This document shows, piece after piece, positions 1 to 10,326 of a DNA stretch of 64,000 nt (positions within the stretch are counted from its first letter, which is position 1; each line of letters starts with the position of its first letter). The position numbers and the translations under genes are program-made. Under the pieces are notes generated by a model, which worked only from the letters and a program-made list of their open reading frames with translations, had not been told where the DNA came from and made no database searches. Origin of the DNA: Cupriavidus taiwanensis (GTDB lineage Bacteria > Pseudomonadota > Gammaproteobacteria > Burkholderiales > Burkholderiaceae); contig NZ_LT984803.1 in assembly GCF_900250115.1 (NCBI RefSeq), forward strand, positions 3,003,583-3,067,582. The letters run 5' to 3'.

Positions 1-1040
1 TATCCAGCCAGTACAGCGACACCGCTCCCGATTGGCATTGACGCTTGCCGAACGAGAGGAGATCTCTCGCTCCGTGGCGGCCGGACTCTCTGTCCGGTCG
101 ATTGCATCCCGGCTAGGACGCGCCCCGTCTACCATTAGCCGTGAGCTCAGGCGAAACGGGGGAAGCCAAGGCTATCGTGCAAACCAGGCGGACGAGCTTG
201 CCTGGGCGCGAGCGCGCCGCCCAAAGGCCTGTAAGCTCGTCGGAAACCGAACGCTGGCGCAGGTTGTGGCAGCCAAGCTGAGGATGCAATGGTCCCCAGA
301 GCAGATTGCAGGCTGGCTCAAGCATGCATATGCGGTCAACAAGGACTACCAGGTGTCACACGAGACGATCTATCGTAGCCTTTATGTACAGGCCCGCGGT
401 GCGCTGAAGAAGGAGTTGCTTGAACACCTGAGGCGCTGCCGGGTCATGCGTCACTCTCGTCTCTATTCCGCGAAGACTGACGACCGTGGAAGAATCTGTG
501 ACACCGTTTCGATCAGTGAGCGGCCTGCAACCGTCGAAGATCGCGCGATTCCCGGCCACTGGGAAGGCGACCTGCTCTTCGGCAGCGACAACAGCCAGAT
601 CGTCACCTTGGTCGAGCGTCAGACGAGGTTTGTGATGCTGGTGAAGGTTGCCAGCAAGGACACAGAGACTGTGGTCAATGCCCTGATCAAACATGCAGGC
701 AAATTACCCCAGGAGCTGTACAAATCGCTGACGTGGGATCGTGGAAAAGAGATGGCCGATCACAAGCGCTTTACCGTGGCGACCGACATTCAGGTCTACT
801 TCTGCGACCCTCAGAATCCCTGGCAACGGGGCTCCAACGAGAACACGAACGGCCTATTAAGACAATACTTCCCGAAAGGCACGGATCTCTCTGTCTACTC
901 GCAAGCCAAACTCAATGCCGTCGCGAGGCGGCTCAATGAACGTCCGCGCAAGACACTCAACTTTGATACGCCGGCCGAACGATTCCATCAAAACGTTGCA
1001 TCGACCGGTTGAATCCGCAGCCGATAGCAGCCACCTTAAG
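1..1040 (+). mobile_element. IS30-family insertion sequence, 3' part only
   Basis: The left edge of the window cuts this element, so only the transposase 3' end and the right end are visible. The right boundary is unresolved. It should lie between the transposase stop (1012) and the nrdB terminator (1046). Without the left inverted repeat I cannot define the right one. Base composition is clearly less GC-rich than the flanking chromosome, as expected for mobile DNA. Confidence 0.75.
2..1012 (+). CDS. IS30-family transposase (5' end outside window)
   Basis: DDE transposase. The reading frame is open from base 2 with no stop, so the true start is upstream of the window. The first in-window initiator would be a TTG at 32, which is probably not the real start. 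An N-terminal helix-turn-helix with the run RLGRAPSTISRELRRNG is typical of IS30. The catalytic triad fits the family: D in GHWEGDLLFG, D in LTWDRGKEM, and E in RGSNENTNGLLRQYFPKGTD. The C-terminus RLNERPRKTLNFDTPAERF is also classic IS30. It is transcribed towards nrdB. The ORF looks intact as far as it can be seen. Confidence 0.9.
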   Translation: MQPVQRHRSRLALTLAEREEISRSVAAGLSVRSIASRLGRAPSTISRELRRNGGSQGYRANQADELAWARARRPKACKLVGNRTLAQVVAAKLRMQWSPEQIAGWLKHAYAVNKDYQVSHETIYRSLYVQARGALKKELLEHLRRCRVMRHSRLYSAKTDDRGRICDTVSISERPATVEDRAIPGHWEGDLLFGSDNSQIVTLVERQTRFVMLVKVASKDTETVVNALIKHAGKLPQELYKSLTWDRGKEMADHKRFTVATDIQVYFCDPQNPWQRGSNENTNGLLRQYFPKGTDLSVYSQAKLNAVARRLNERPRKTLNFDTPAERFHQNVASTG

Positions 1041-1045
1041 CAAAA

Positions 1046-1070
1046 AAATGGGAGCCATCAGCTCCCATTT
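1046..1070 (-). terminator. Rho-independent terminator of nrdB
   Basis: A perfect 10-bp stem (AAATGGGAGC with GCTCCCATTT) encloses a 5-nt loop. On the minus strand it is followed by a run of T (complement of the A-run at 1042-1048). It lies 26 nt beyond the nrdB stop codon, so it ends the nrdA-nrdB transcript. The IS30 element ends directly beyond it. Confidence 0.9.
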
Positions 1071-1095
1071 CTCATTATCCAAGGAAGATAACCAC

Positions 1096-2295
1096 TCAAT
1101 CCCAGCTCAACGCCCCACCCGTCTGATACTCAATAACCCGCGTCTCAAAGAAGTTCCTCTCCTTCTTCAAGTCAATCATCTCAGACATCCACGGGAACGG
1201 ATTCTCCTCGTTCGGGAATAGCTGATCAAGACCAATCTGCTGGCAACGACGATTGCAAATAAACCGCAGGTAAGACTTGAACATCGGCGCATTCAGCCCC
1301 AACACCCCACGCGGCATGGTGTCCTCAGCGTAGCGATACTCAAGATCAACCGCCTTCTTGAACAGCTCCGTAATCTCAGCCTTAAACTCCGCCGTCCAAA
1401 GATGCGGATTCTCCAGCTTGATCTGATTAATCAGGTCAATCCCAAAATTGCAGTGCAGCGACTCATCCCGCAGGATGTACTGATACTGCTCCGCCGCCCC
1501 AGTCATCTTGTTCTGCCGCCCCATCGCCAGGATCTGCGTGAAGCCCACATAGAAGAACAGCCCTTCCATGATGCAGGCGAACACGATCAGCGACTTCAGC
1601 AGCTTCTGGTCGTTTTCCGGCGTGCCGGTCTTGAACGACGGGTCGGTCAGCGTGTCGATGAACGGGATCAGGAACTCGTCCTTGTCGCGGATCGACTGCA
1701 CTTCGTGGTACGCGTTGAAGATCTCGGCTTCGTTCAGGCCCAGCGATTCAACGATGTACTGGTAGGCGTGCGTGTGGATGGCCTCTTCAAAGGCCTGGCG
1801 CAGCAGGTACTGGCGGCATTCCGGCGCGGTGATCTGGCGGTAGGTGCCCAGCACGATGTTGTTGGCGGCCAGCGAGTCGGCGGTGACGAAGAAGCCGAGG
1901 TTGCGCTTGATGATGCGGCGCTCGTCTTCGGTCAGGCCGTTCGGGTCTTTCCACGTCGCGATGTCTCGCGACATGTTGATTTCCTGCGGCATCCAGTGGT
2001 TGGCGCAGCCGGCCAGGTACTTTTCCCACGCCCACTTGTACTTGAACGGGACGAGCTGGTTGACGTCGGTCGAGCCGTTGATGACGCGCTTGTCGGCGGC
2101 GTTGACGCGGCGGTTGCTTTGCGCGGCGGCGGCGTTGGGGTTGTTGCCCAGGATGCCGGCTTGCGTGGCGCTCGGCGGCAGGACGCCTTGCTGGTCGGCG
2201 GTGGCAGCCGCGGGGTTGGAAACTGCAGCGGGTTGCAGGGCAGGCTGCGGTGCGGCCTGCGGGGTGGCTTGAACGTCGTCGTCCCAGCTCAGCAT
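1096..2295 (-). CDS. nrdB: Ribonucleoside-diphosphate reductase, beta subunit (class Ia)
   Basis: Small subunit of aerobic ribonucleotide reductase. It holds the diiron-tyrosyl radical cofactor that starts reduction of ribonucleotides by NrdA in the cytoplasm. Diiron ligands are visible at about D140, E171, H174 (EEAIHTHAY), E244 (IMEGLFF), E278 and H281 (RDESLHCNF). The radical Tyr is Y178, in the position of E. coli Y122. Residues 1-60 are an Ala/Pro/Gln-rich tail outside the conserved core, and the C-terminus ends GGALSWD. It follows nrdA by 149 nt, a gap that holds a dispersed palindrome. Third-position GC falls in the last third of the gene (below about 1480), next to the IS30 element. 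Confidence 0.96.
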   Translation of the reverse strand: MLSWDDDVQATPQAAPQPALQPAAVSNPAAATADQQGVLPPSATQAGILGNNPNAAAAQSNRRVNAADKRVINGSTDVNQLVPFKYKWAWEKYLAGCANHWMPQEINMSRDIATWKDPNGLTEDERRIIKRNLGFFVTADSLAANNIVLGTYRQITAPECRQYLLRQAFEEAIHTHAYQYIVESLGLNEAEIFNAYHEVQSIRDKDEFLIPFIDTLTDPSFKTGTPENDQKLLKSLIVFACIMEGLFFYVGFTQILAMGRQNKMTGAAEQYQYILRDESLHCNFGIDLINQIKLENPHLWTAEFKAEITELFKKAVDLEYRYAEDTMPRGVLGLNAPMFKSYLRFICNRRCQQIGLDQLFPNEENPFPWMSEMIDLKKERNFFETRVIEYQTGGALSWD

Positions 2296-2363
2296 GATTG
2301 GTTCTCCGTGATTCGGTTGGGGGGCGCAGTTGGTCAGGTTTGACGCTTTACTTCGTTGATGCG

Positions 2364-2415
2364 CCGGCCCTCACCCCCGCCCCTCTCCCGCAAGCGGGAG
2401 AGGGGAGCAAACCGG
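2364..2415. repeat. Dispersed palindromic intergenic repeat, copy 1
   Basis: About 52 bp with the core palindrome CTCTCCCGCAAGCGGGAGAG flanked by CCGGCCCTC and GGGAGCAAACCGG. It sits between nrdA and nrdB. Related copies occur at 13741-13762 plus 15019-15035 (split by an IS), 23432-23470, 23501-23552, 36690-36730 and 36762-36813. It would form a strong hairpin in the nrdAB mRNA. Confidence 0.85.
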
Positions 2416-2444
2416 GGGTTGTTTTTACGCTCAGGTTCTTCGCC

Positions 2445-5396
2445 TTACTGGCAGGCTTCGCACTCTTCAAACCCAGGATCGCCCGGGCGCATCGTGCAGA
2501 CGGCGCCTTCGGCTTCCGGCATGGCCGGGGCCGATGCAGCGGCGGCGTCCAGGGACGACGTGCTGTCGCTGCCCGACGACACCGCGTTCAGCGAGCCGCG
2601 CGACACGGTGGACTTCTCCACGTGCGTGGCAGCCATCGTGCGCAGGTAGTACGTGGTCTTCAGGCCGCGCAGCCAGGCCAGCTTGTAGGTGTCGTCCAGC
2701 TTCTTGCCCGAGGCGCCGGCCATGTAGATGTTCAGGGACTGGGCCTGGTCGATCCACTTCTGGCGGCGGCTGGCGGCTTCGACCAGCCAGGTCGGCTCGA
2801 CTTCGAACGCGGTGGCGTAGATGTCGCGCAGGTCTTGCGGAATGCGGTCGATGCGCGACAGCGAGCCGTCGAAGTACTTCAGGTCGGCGACCATCACTTC
2901 GTCCCACAGGCCGCGTTCCTTCAGGTCGCGCACCAGGTAGTCATTGACCACGGTGAACTCGCCCGACAGGTTCGACTTGACGTACAGGTTCTGGAAGGTC
3001 GGCTCGATGCAGGCGGACACGCCGATGATGTTCGAGATCGTGGCGGTCGGCGCGATCGCGATGCAGTTCGAGTTGCGCATGCCGTGCTGCTTGATGCGGG
3101 CGCGCAGGCTGTCCCAGTCCATGGTGCTGGACAGGTCCACTTCCAGGTAGCCGCCGCGCTCTTCGGCCAGCAGCTTGAGCGAGTCCTGCGGCAGGATGCC
3201 ACGGTCCCACAGCGAGCCTTCGTAGGTGCTGTAGCGGCCGCGCTCTTCGGCCAGCTCGGTGGAGGCCTGGTAGGCGTAGTAGCACACGGCTTCCATCGAG
3301 GTGTCGGCGAACTTGACCGCGGCGTCGCTGGCGTACGGGGTGCGCAGCACGTGCAGGCAGTCCTGGAAGCCCATGATGCCCATGCCGACCGGACGGTGGC
3401 GCAGGTTGGAATTGCGGGCCTTGTCGACAGCGTAGTAGTTGATGTCGATGACGTTATCCAGCATCCGCATGGCGGTGCGGATGGTCTTCTGCAGCTTGGC
3501 ATGGTCAAGCGCGTACGAGCCATCGGCCTGCTTGGCCAGGTGGGCGACCAGGTTGACCGAGCCCAGGTTGCACACGGCGATTTCGCTGTCGTTGGTGTTC
3601 AGCGTGATTTCCGTGCACAGGTTGGAGCTGTGGACGACGCCGACGTGCTGCTGCGGGCTGCGGATGTTGCACGGATCCTTGAAGGTGATCCACGGGTGGC
3701 CGGTTTCGAACAGCATGCCCAGCATCTTGCGCCACAGTTGCAGCGCGGGCAGCTTCTTGAACAGCTTCAGTTCGCCGCTGGCGGCCTTGGCTTCATAGCC
3801 CAGGTAGGCCTTCTCGAATTCCTTGCCGACCTTGTCGTGCAGGTCCGGGCAGGTGGCGGGCGAGAACAGCGTCCACTCCCCGCCTTCCATCACGCGCTTC
3901 ATGAACAGGTCCGGGATCCAGTTGGCCGTGTTCATGTCGTGGGTGCGGCGGCGGTCGTCGCCGGTGTTCTTGCGCAGTTCCAGGAATTCTTCGATGTCCA
4001 GGTGCCACGTTTCCAGGTAGGCGCAGACGGCGCCTTTGCGCTTGCCGCCCTGGTTCACGGCCACGGCGGTGTCGTTCACTACCTTCAGGAACGGCACCAC
4101 CCCCTGGCTCTTGCCGTTGGTGCCCTTGATGTGCGAGCCCAGTGCGCGCACATTGGTCCAGTCATTGCCCAGGCCGCCGGCGAACTTGGACAGCAGCGCG
4201 TTTTCCTTCAGCGCTTCGTAGATGCCTTCCAGGTCGTCCGAGACGGTGGTCAGGTAGCACGACGACAGCTGCGAGCGCTGGGTGCCCGAGTTGAACAGGG
4301 TCGGCGTGGACGACATGAAGTCGAACGACGACAGCAGCTGGTAGAACTCGATGGCGCGCGCTTCGCGGTCTTTCTCGTTAAGCGCCAGGCCCATGGCCAC
4401 GCGCATGAAGAAGGCCTGCGGCATTTCGATGCGGGTTTCATCGATATGCAGGAAGTAGCGGTCGTACAGGGTCTGCAGGCCCAGGTAGTTGAACTGGAAG
4501 TCGCGGCCGGCGTCCAGCGCGGCGCCCAGGCGGGCCAGGTCGAAAGTGGCCAGCTTTTCGTCGAGCAGTTCGGCCTCGATGCCGCGCGCGATGAACTTGG
4601 GGAAGTATTCGGCGTAGCGCGTGGCCATCTCGGCCTGGGTCACTTCGGTGCCCAGGATTTCCTTGCGGATGGTGTGCAGCAGGATACGGGCGGTGACCTG
4701 GCTGTAGTCCGGGTCCTTCTCGATCAGGGTACGCGCGGCCAGGATGGCGGAGTCGTACACCTGCGTCATCGGTACGCCTTCGTACAGGTTCTTCAGCGTT
4801 TCCTTCAGGATCGGCTCGGCGCTGACGGCCGAGTTTTCCCCATTCCCCAGGCCGGAGCAGGCGTTGTCGATCAGGGCGTGCAGCGCGACGATGTCGAGCG
4901 GCTTGCTCACGCCGGCGTCGGTCACGTTGATGCTGATGCCGGCCTCCTGCACGCGGGCCACGGCCTCGGCACTGGCGCTGGCACGCTCGGCCTTGCGCTT
5001 CTCGCGGTACAGCACGTAGGCGCGGGCCACTTCATGCTCGCCCGAGCGCATCAGCGACAGCTCGACCTGGTCCTGCACGTCTTCGATATGGATGGCGCCG
5101 CCGCTCGGGCGGCTGCGCACCAGCGCGCGCACCACGTTGCCGGTCAGCTGCTCGACGATCTCGCGCACGCGCGCCGAGGCAGCGCCCTGCCCGCCGTTGA
5201 CGGCGAGGAAGGCCTTGGTCATGGCGACGGCGATCTTGGACGGCTCGAACGCCACCACGGCGCCGTTGCGACGAATGATCTTGTGGTCCGGGTAATTCGT
5301 GGCTGCGGCGCTGGGGGTCTGCTGCGCGGTCGAGGCCTGGCTGGCAACGCCGGTGGCGGCGCCACCCGTGGTGATTTCGTTCTGGGCCGTTTGCAT
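2445..5396 (-). CDS. nrdA: Ribonucleoside-diphosphate reductase, alpha subunit (class Ia)
   Basis: Large catalytic subunit, 983 aa; reduces NDPs to dNDPs with the radical from NrdB. The ATG at 5396 is preceded by AGGAG at a good distance, so it is preferred over an upstream in-frame start at 5432. A complete N-terminal ATP-cone (about residues 38-130) is followed by a second cone-like region (about 150-245). Length exceeds the roughly 760 aa of E. coli NrdA because of this doubled regulatory region. Catalytic landmarks are SQLSSCYL, NLCTEITLN, AVCNLGSVNL and IAPTATISNIIG. The tail ends in the redox pair CEACQ, expected to accept electrons from thioredoxin or glutaredoxin. Upstream lie a structured leader and two NrdR-like boxes. 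Confidence 0.96.
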   Translation of the reverse strand: MQTAQNEITTGGAATGVASQASTAQQTPSAAATNYPDHKIIRRNGAVVAFEPSKIAVAMTKAFLAVNGGQGAASARVREIVEQLTGNVVRALVRSRPSGGAIHIEDVQDQVELSLMRSGEHEVARAYVLYREKRKAERASASAEAVARVQEAGISINVTDAGVSKPLDIVALHALIDNACSGLGNGENSAVSAEPILKETLKNLYEGVPMTQVYDSAILAARTLIEKDPDYSQVTARILLHTIRKEILGTEVTQAEMATRYAEYFPKFIARGIEAELLDEKLATFDLARLGAALDAGRDFQFNYLGLQTLYDRYFLHIDETRIEMPQAFFMRVAMGLALNEKDREARAIEFYQLLSSFDFMSSTPTLFNSGTQRSQLSSCYLTTVSDDLEGIYEALKENALLSKFAGGLGNDWTNVRALGSHIKGTNGKSQGVVPFLKVVNDTAVAVNQGGKRKGAVCAYLETWHLDIEEFLELRKNTGDDRRRTHDMNTANWIPDLFMKRVMEGGEWTLFSPATCPDLHDKVGKEFEKAYLGYEAKAASGELKLFKKLPALQLWRKMLGMLFETGHPWITFKDPCNIRSPQQHVGVVHSSNLCTEITLNTNDSEIAVCNLGSVNLVAHLAKQADGSYALDHAKLQKTIRTAMRMLDNVIDINYYAVDKARNSNLRHRPVGMGIMGFQDCLHVLRTPYASDAAVKFADTSMEAVCYYAYQASTELAEERGRYSTYEGSLWDRGILPQDSLKLLAEERGGYLEVDLSSTMDWDSLRARIKQHGMRNSNCIAIAPTATISNIIGVSACIEPTFQNLYVKSNLSGEFTVVNDYLVRDLKERGLWDEVMVADLKYFDGSLSRIDRIPQDLRDIYATAFEVEPTWLVEAASRRQKWIDQAQSLNIYMAGASGKKLDDTYKLAWLRGLKTTYYLRTMAATHVEKSTVSRGSLNAVSSGSDSTSSLDAAAASAPAMPEAEGAVCTMRPGDPGFEECEACQ

Positions 5397-5431
5397 GAGA
5401 ACTCCTGTTTTTACCCTGGAAATAAGAGACA

Positions 5432-5530
5432 AAGAGTCCCTGGCGAAATGCGGCGAAAAAGAACGTCCCTCCCGGCTGCATAGCGGGTGCGACAGACTGC
5501 CTTTACGTGAACATTTCGCCAGGGACTCTT
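5432..5530 (-). promoter_or_regulatory. Perfect 19-bp inverted repeat in nrdA leader
   Basis: The arm AAGAGTCCCTGGCGAAATG (5432-5450) is the exact reverse complement of CATTTCGCCAGGGACTCTT (5512-5530), with a 61-nt loop between. In the nrdA mRNA the structure would end about 35 nt before the start codon. It has no U-run directly after it, so it is not a canonical terminator. A structured leader acting on translation or mRNA stability is the simplest inference; I do not recognise it as a known riboswitch. Confidence 0.7.
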
Positions 5531-5617
5531 GTGATTCGCTGGCCTTGCGTGGAGTTTTGCAGTCGACGCGAACTTCGCGGCTGCTGCCTCGCTCCTTGGG
5601 CCGGCTCCCCGGTTTGA

Positions 5618-5664
5618 CTACTAGATATAGTGTGTGATGCGGAAAACTGGGCTAAGTATAGTGA
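5618..5664 (-). promoter_or_regulatory. Two NrdR-like boxes spaced 31 bp
   Basis: On the minus strand, ACACTATATCTAGTAG (5618-5633) matches the published NrdR consensus acaCwAtATaTwgtgt at about 13 of 16 positions. A weaker copy with the core CACTATA lies at 5649-5664. The centre-to-centre spacing is 31 bp, about three helical turns, which is typical of NrdR box pairs. Each box contains a TATA-like hexamer, so NrdR binding would mask the likely promoter of nrdA. Confidence 0.75.
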
Positions 5665-5828
5665 AACGAATCCGAATGACCAGTCTTGACAACCGTTATT
5701 TGGGGGCCGCCCGCGGCTGTGCGGCGGCGCCACATGCCCGCAAGCCTAGTAGTCGCAAGGGTTTCGGCCAGACCGTTCGCAACTGCACATTTGACAAAAA
5801 TTTTTTTGATTGTTGCAGGGTTGCGATA

Positions 5829-5848
5829 GCCCCACACCGACGTGGGGC
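5829..5848 (-). terminator. Weak hairpin downstream of ampD
   Basis: GCCCCAC (5829-5835) pairs with GTGGGGC (5842-5848) across a 6-nt loop, 40 nt past the ampD stop. No U-run follows on the minus strand, so if it terminates the operon it does so weakly or with Rho. Confidence 0.4.
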
Positions 5849-5888
5849 ATGTGCGCGGGGATGGGGCACGCCAGCGTTAGCAATGACG

Positions 5889-6505
5889 TTAGGAATCCGT
5901 CACCTGCCGGGCAGCGCCCGGGCACTGGTAGGGCAGCATGCCCGGCGCCACGCCGGCCTGCCTGGCAAAGCGCTCCCAGTCGAAATGCGGGCCGGGATCG
6001 GTCTTGCGGCCCGGCGCGATGTCGCTGTGGCCGGCAATCGCGCGCACCGGGTAGCCTGCCATCAGCGCTGGCACCAGCGTCGCCACGGTGTCGTACTGGG
6101 CTTTGGTGAACGGCAGGTCGTCGCAGCCTTCGATCTCGATGCCGATTGAAAAATCGTTGCAGCGCGCGCGGCCGAAGAAGTCTGACTGCCCCGCATGCCA
6201 GGCCCGCTGGGTGCACGGCACGAACTGCACCAGCTCGCCCGTGCGCGTCACCAGGAAGTGCGCGGACACCTGGACCTGGTGGATGGTGGCAAAGAACGGG
6301 TGCTTGTCCGGGTCGAGCCGGTTCTGGAAGAACGCCTCGATGTCGCCGCTGCCGAACTGGCCGGGCGGCAGGCTGATGTTGTGCAGCACCACCAGGTCCA
6401 CCGGCATGCCGTCCGGACGTGCGTCGAAATTGGGCGACGGCACGCGGCGGGCCGCCGGTACCCAGCCGTCGGCATCGGGCAGGAAGGCGGAACGTGCAGG
6501 CGCGG

Positions 6506-6509
<4 letters not shown>
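5889..6509 (-). CDS. ampD: 1,6-anhydro-N-acetylmuramyl-L-alanine amidase AmpD
   Basis: Cytoplasmic zinc amidase of peptidoglycan recycling; it removes the stem peptide from anhydro-muropeptides, which limits AmpR-type beta-lactamase induction in organisms that have that circuit. Length (206 aa) is close to the family norm. Zinc ligands are seen as H43 (VVLHNIS), H161 (AIAGHSDIAPGRKTDPG) and D171 in the same motif, and the IEIEG strand near 124-128 is conserved. The ATG overlaps the stop of the response regulator gene as ATGA, so the two are translationally coupled. A longer open frame upstream is only read-through of the out-of-frame neighbour. Confidence 0.93.
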
Positions 6510-8155
<1,646 letters not shown>

Positions 8156-8178
8156 GGGTGATGGCGGAATCGGTAGGG

Positions 8179-10326
8179 TCAAACGGCGGCCGCCGCGGCG
8201 GCTTCGGCGCTTTCGATGCGCAACGTCAGCACGAAGGCCTTGGCCGGCAGTGTATCGCGCGCGGCGGCGGCCAGCATGCCGGTGCGCTCGATGAGCGCCG
8301 GCAGCGAGATGGTGCCGTAGCGCACCTGCGCGTCATTGGCGCCGCACAGCTCGCGCGCCATGAACAGCCCCAGCCCGGTGCCCTGGGCGTTACTGGTGAA
8401 GAACGGCTCGAACAGGCTGCGCTGGTGTTCGCGCGCCACCTCGGCGCCGTCGTTCCAGACGATCAGCTCGGCATGGTGCTGGTCCAGCGCGTGCGCCAGC
8501 AGCCGGATCGAGCCGGGCAGCCGGCTGCAGTAGCGCCAGGCGTTGTCGAGCAGGTTGCCCAGCACCTGCTGCAGCTGCGCGGCGTCGAACACCACCGGCT
8601 GGACCACGTCGACGGTCAGGCGGATGGCATTGGCGTTGATGTCGGCGCGGCCGGCCGGGCGGGTCTCGCCGGCGCGGGGGCGGCGCTGGCGCATTTCGGC
8701 GCGCCAGCGCTCGACGATCTCGGGCAGCGCCTGCGCCAGCTGCACGGTGCTGCGGCCGGTGCGCGGGCGGCGCGACATCTGCAGCACGTCCGCCACCACC
8801 TGGTCCAGCCGGCGCACGTTGTCGTGGATGATGCGCAGCAGGCGGGCGTCGATATCGACACCGGCACCGCCCTGCTCCGGTGCGTCCGGATCGTGCCGGC
8901 CGGAATCGCCCAGCAGTTCGCTGGCCTGGCTGATCGCCGCCAGCGGGTTGCGGATCTGGTGCGCGATGCTGGCCACCAGCCGGCCCATGGCGGCCAGCTT
9001 TTCCTGCTGCACCTGTTCGGCGATGCGTTCCCAGCTTTCGATATGGACCAGCACGGTGTCGCGCATCTCGCTGCGCAGCAGCGCCTCATCCTCCTGCGAC
9101 CACGCCATGGCCTCGTTCTGCGCGATGGCCAGGCGCAGGCGGGCGGCGGCTTCGGGCGACAGCTCGTTCCACGCGGCGGTGTCGAGCGCGGCCGGCACGG
9201 TGCGGCCATGCGCCATGGTCGAGCGCAGGCCGGCCAGGCCCGGCAGCACGAAGCGCAGCCGCAGCCGGGTGTGCTGCATGGTGCCATCGGCCAGCGCGGC
9301 GCCGGAAGCCATCGGCAGCAGCTGCAGGATGCGCGGCACGTCGTCCTTGCTGCGCAGCCAGTCGCGCAGCATTTCCATCAGCGGCTGCAGGCGCGGGATG
9401 CGGCGCAGGTCGAACAGCACGGTATCGCCGCCGCCCGGCCCGCCTGCGCCGGCCGGCGCAGCGCCCAGCTTGCGCGAGTAGATGCGCTCGTGCGGCTGCA
9501 CGCCCAGCAGCACCACCGCGGCGGGATTGGCGGCCACTACCGCGCCGTTGGCGCGCACCAGCATCACGCCGTCCTGCATGTCGTTGACCATCAGCCGGTT
9601 GACCAGCTGCTGCAGGCGCAGCTCCTGCTCGCGCGCCAGCGCCAGGCGCTCCTGCGCCAGCTGGCGGTTGGCCAGCATATACATCAGCAGCGCGGCGATC
9701 ATGAACACCAGGCCGAACAGGCCCGAGCCCAGCAGCCCGGCATCGGCCTGGCGCAGCAGGATGGTGTGCATGAAGGGCCCGCTCATCACCACCAGCGCCG
9801 AGATCGCCGCGGCAAATAGCGCGAACAGCAGGCTGGTGAGCGCGCCGGCTTCCAGCGCCGGCAGCAGGAAGATCATCGCCAGGCCCTCGGCGTGCCCGTC
9901 GCGCCCCAGCACGCTGAAGACCAGCGCCAGCAGCGCCAGGTCGGCCAGCACCTGCACCCGCACGCGCAGATGGAAATGCCGGCGCCACAGCGTGCCGGCC
10001 AGCATCGCCAGGGCAATGCCGAGGTAAGGGACGGCGACGGCCATGGCCGCCGCATGCTCGATGCCGCCCATGGCGTCCAGGCCAAAGGGCAAGGCGGGGA
10101 TCGCGGCCGCGATGGTAGCGGTGGCGGAAGTGGCCGCGCCGGTGACCGGCTCGCCGCGGCGCATCAGCGCAAAGCCGACCAGCAGCAGCCCTATGGCGAC
10201 GCGGGTCCAGCAGAAATAGCGCAGCAGGCGCCAGTGGAAGTCAGGCGGCTCGGGCTGGCGCCACAGCTGCGCCAGCCCGCGCCAGGCGTTCAGCCGCTGC
10301 CAGGCCGACGGCGCCGGCTGGGTCAT
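8179..10326 (-). CDS. pilS: Membrane sensor histidine kinase, PilS-like
   Basis: Partner kinase of the adjacent NtrC-type regulator. The N-terminal 210 residues contain about six hydrophobic helices typical of PilS. A PAS-like segment follows (VNDMQDGVMLVRANG). The H-box is ASIAHQIRNPLAA with the phospho-His near residue 455, the N-box is LGNLLDNAWRYC near 590, and a G-box GTGLGLFMAREL follows. At 715 aa it is longer than common PilS proteins, mostly because of an inserted region between PAS and HisKA. The ATG overlaps the stop of the upstream small gene by 4 nt. In other bacteria PilS senses PilA levels in the membrane and controls pilin transcription. Confidence 0.85.
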   Translation of the reverse strand: MTQPAPSAWQRLNAWRGLAQLWRQPEPPDFHWRLLRYFCWTRVAIGLLLVGFALMRRGEPVTGAATSATATIAAAIPALPFGLDAMGGIEHAAAMAVAVPYLGIALAMLAGTLWRRHFHLRVRVQVLADLALLALVFSVLGRDGHAEGLAMIFLLPALEAGALTSLLFALFAAAISALVVMSGPFMHTILLRQADAGLLGSGLFGLVFMIAALLMYMLANRQLAQERLALAREQELRLQQLVNRLMVNDMQDGVMLVRANGAVVAANPAAVVLLGVQPHERIYSRKLGAAPAGAGGPGGGDTVLFDLRRIPRLQPLMEMLRDWLRSKDDVPRILQLLPMASGAALADGTMQHTRLRLRFVLPGLAGLRSTMAHGRTVPAALDTAAWNELSPEAAARLRLAIAQNEAMAWSQEDEALLRSEMRDTVLVHIESWERIAEQVQQEKLAAMGRLVASIAHQIRNPLAAISQASELLGDSGRHDPDAPEQGGAGVDIDARLLRIIHDNVRRLDQVVADVLQMSRRPRTGRSTVQLAQALPEIVERWRAEMRQRRPRAGETRPAGRADINANAIRLTVDVVQPVVFDAAQLQQVLGNLLDNAWRYCSRLPGSIRLLAHALDQHHAELIVWNDGAEVAREHQRSLFEPFFTSNAQGTGLGLFMARELCGANDAQVRYGTISLPALIERTGMLAAAARDTLPAKAFVLTLRIESAEAAAAAAV

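Larger units (their letters stand above)
5397..5888. other. nrdA leader/promoter region between ampD and nrdA
   Basis: No protein gene is visible in these 492 bases. The part next to nrdA holds the leader with a 19-bp inverted repeat, then the two NrdR-like boxes. The part next to ampD holds a GC-rich hairpin and an A/T tract (about 5796-5812) that could act as an UP element or mark the promoter region. The roughly 220 nt between the NrdR boxes and the nrdA ATG suggest a long 5' untranslated leader. Confidence 0.7.

Noticed and set aside
2298..5483. 1061-codon open frame on the plus strand opposite nrdA
   Set aside because: It is antisense to a clear nrdA gene; low-complexity Val/Gln/His/Arg-rich translation is typical of the reverse strand of high-GC genes.
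5432..5530. Cobalamin riboswitch or terminator in the nrdA leader
   Set aside because: No recognisable B12-box is seen, class Ia RNR is not B12-dependent, and no U-run follows the stem.
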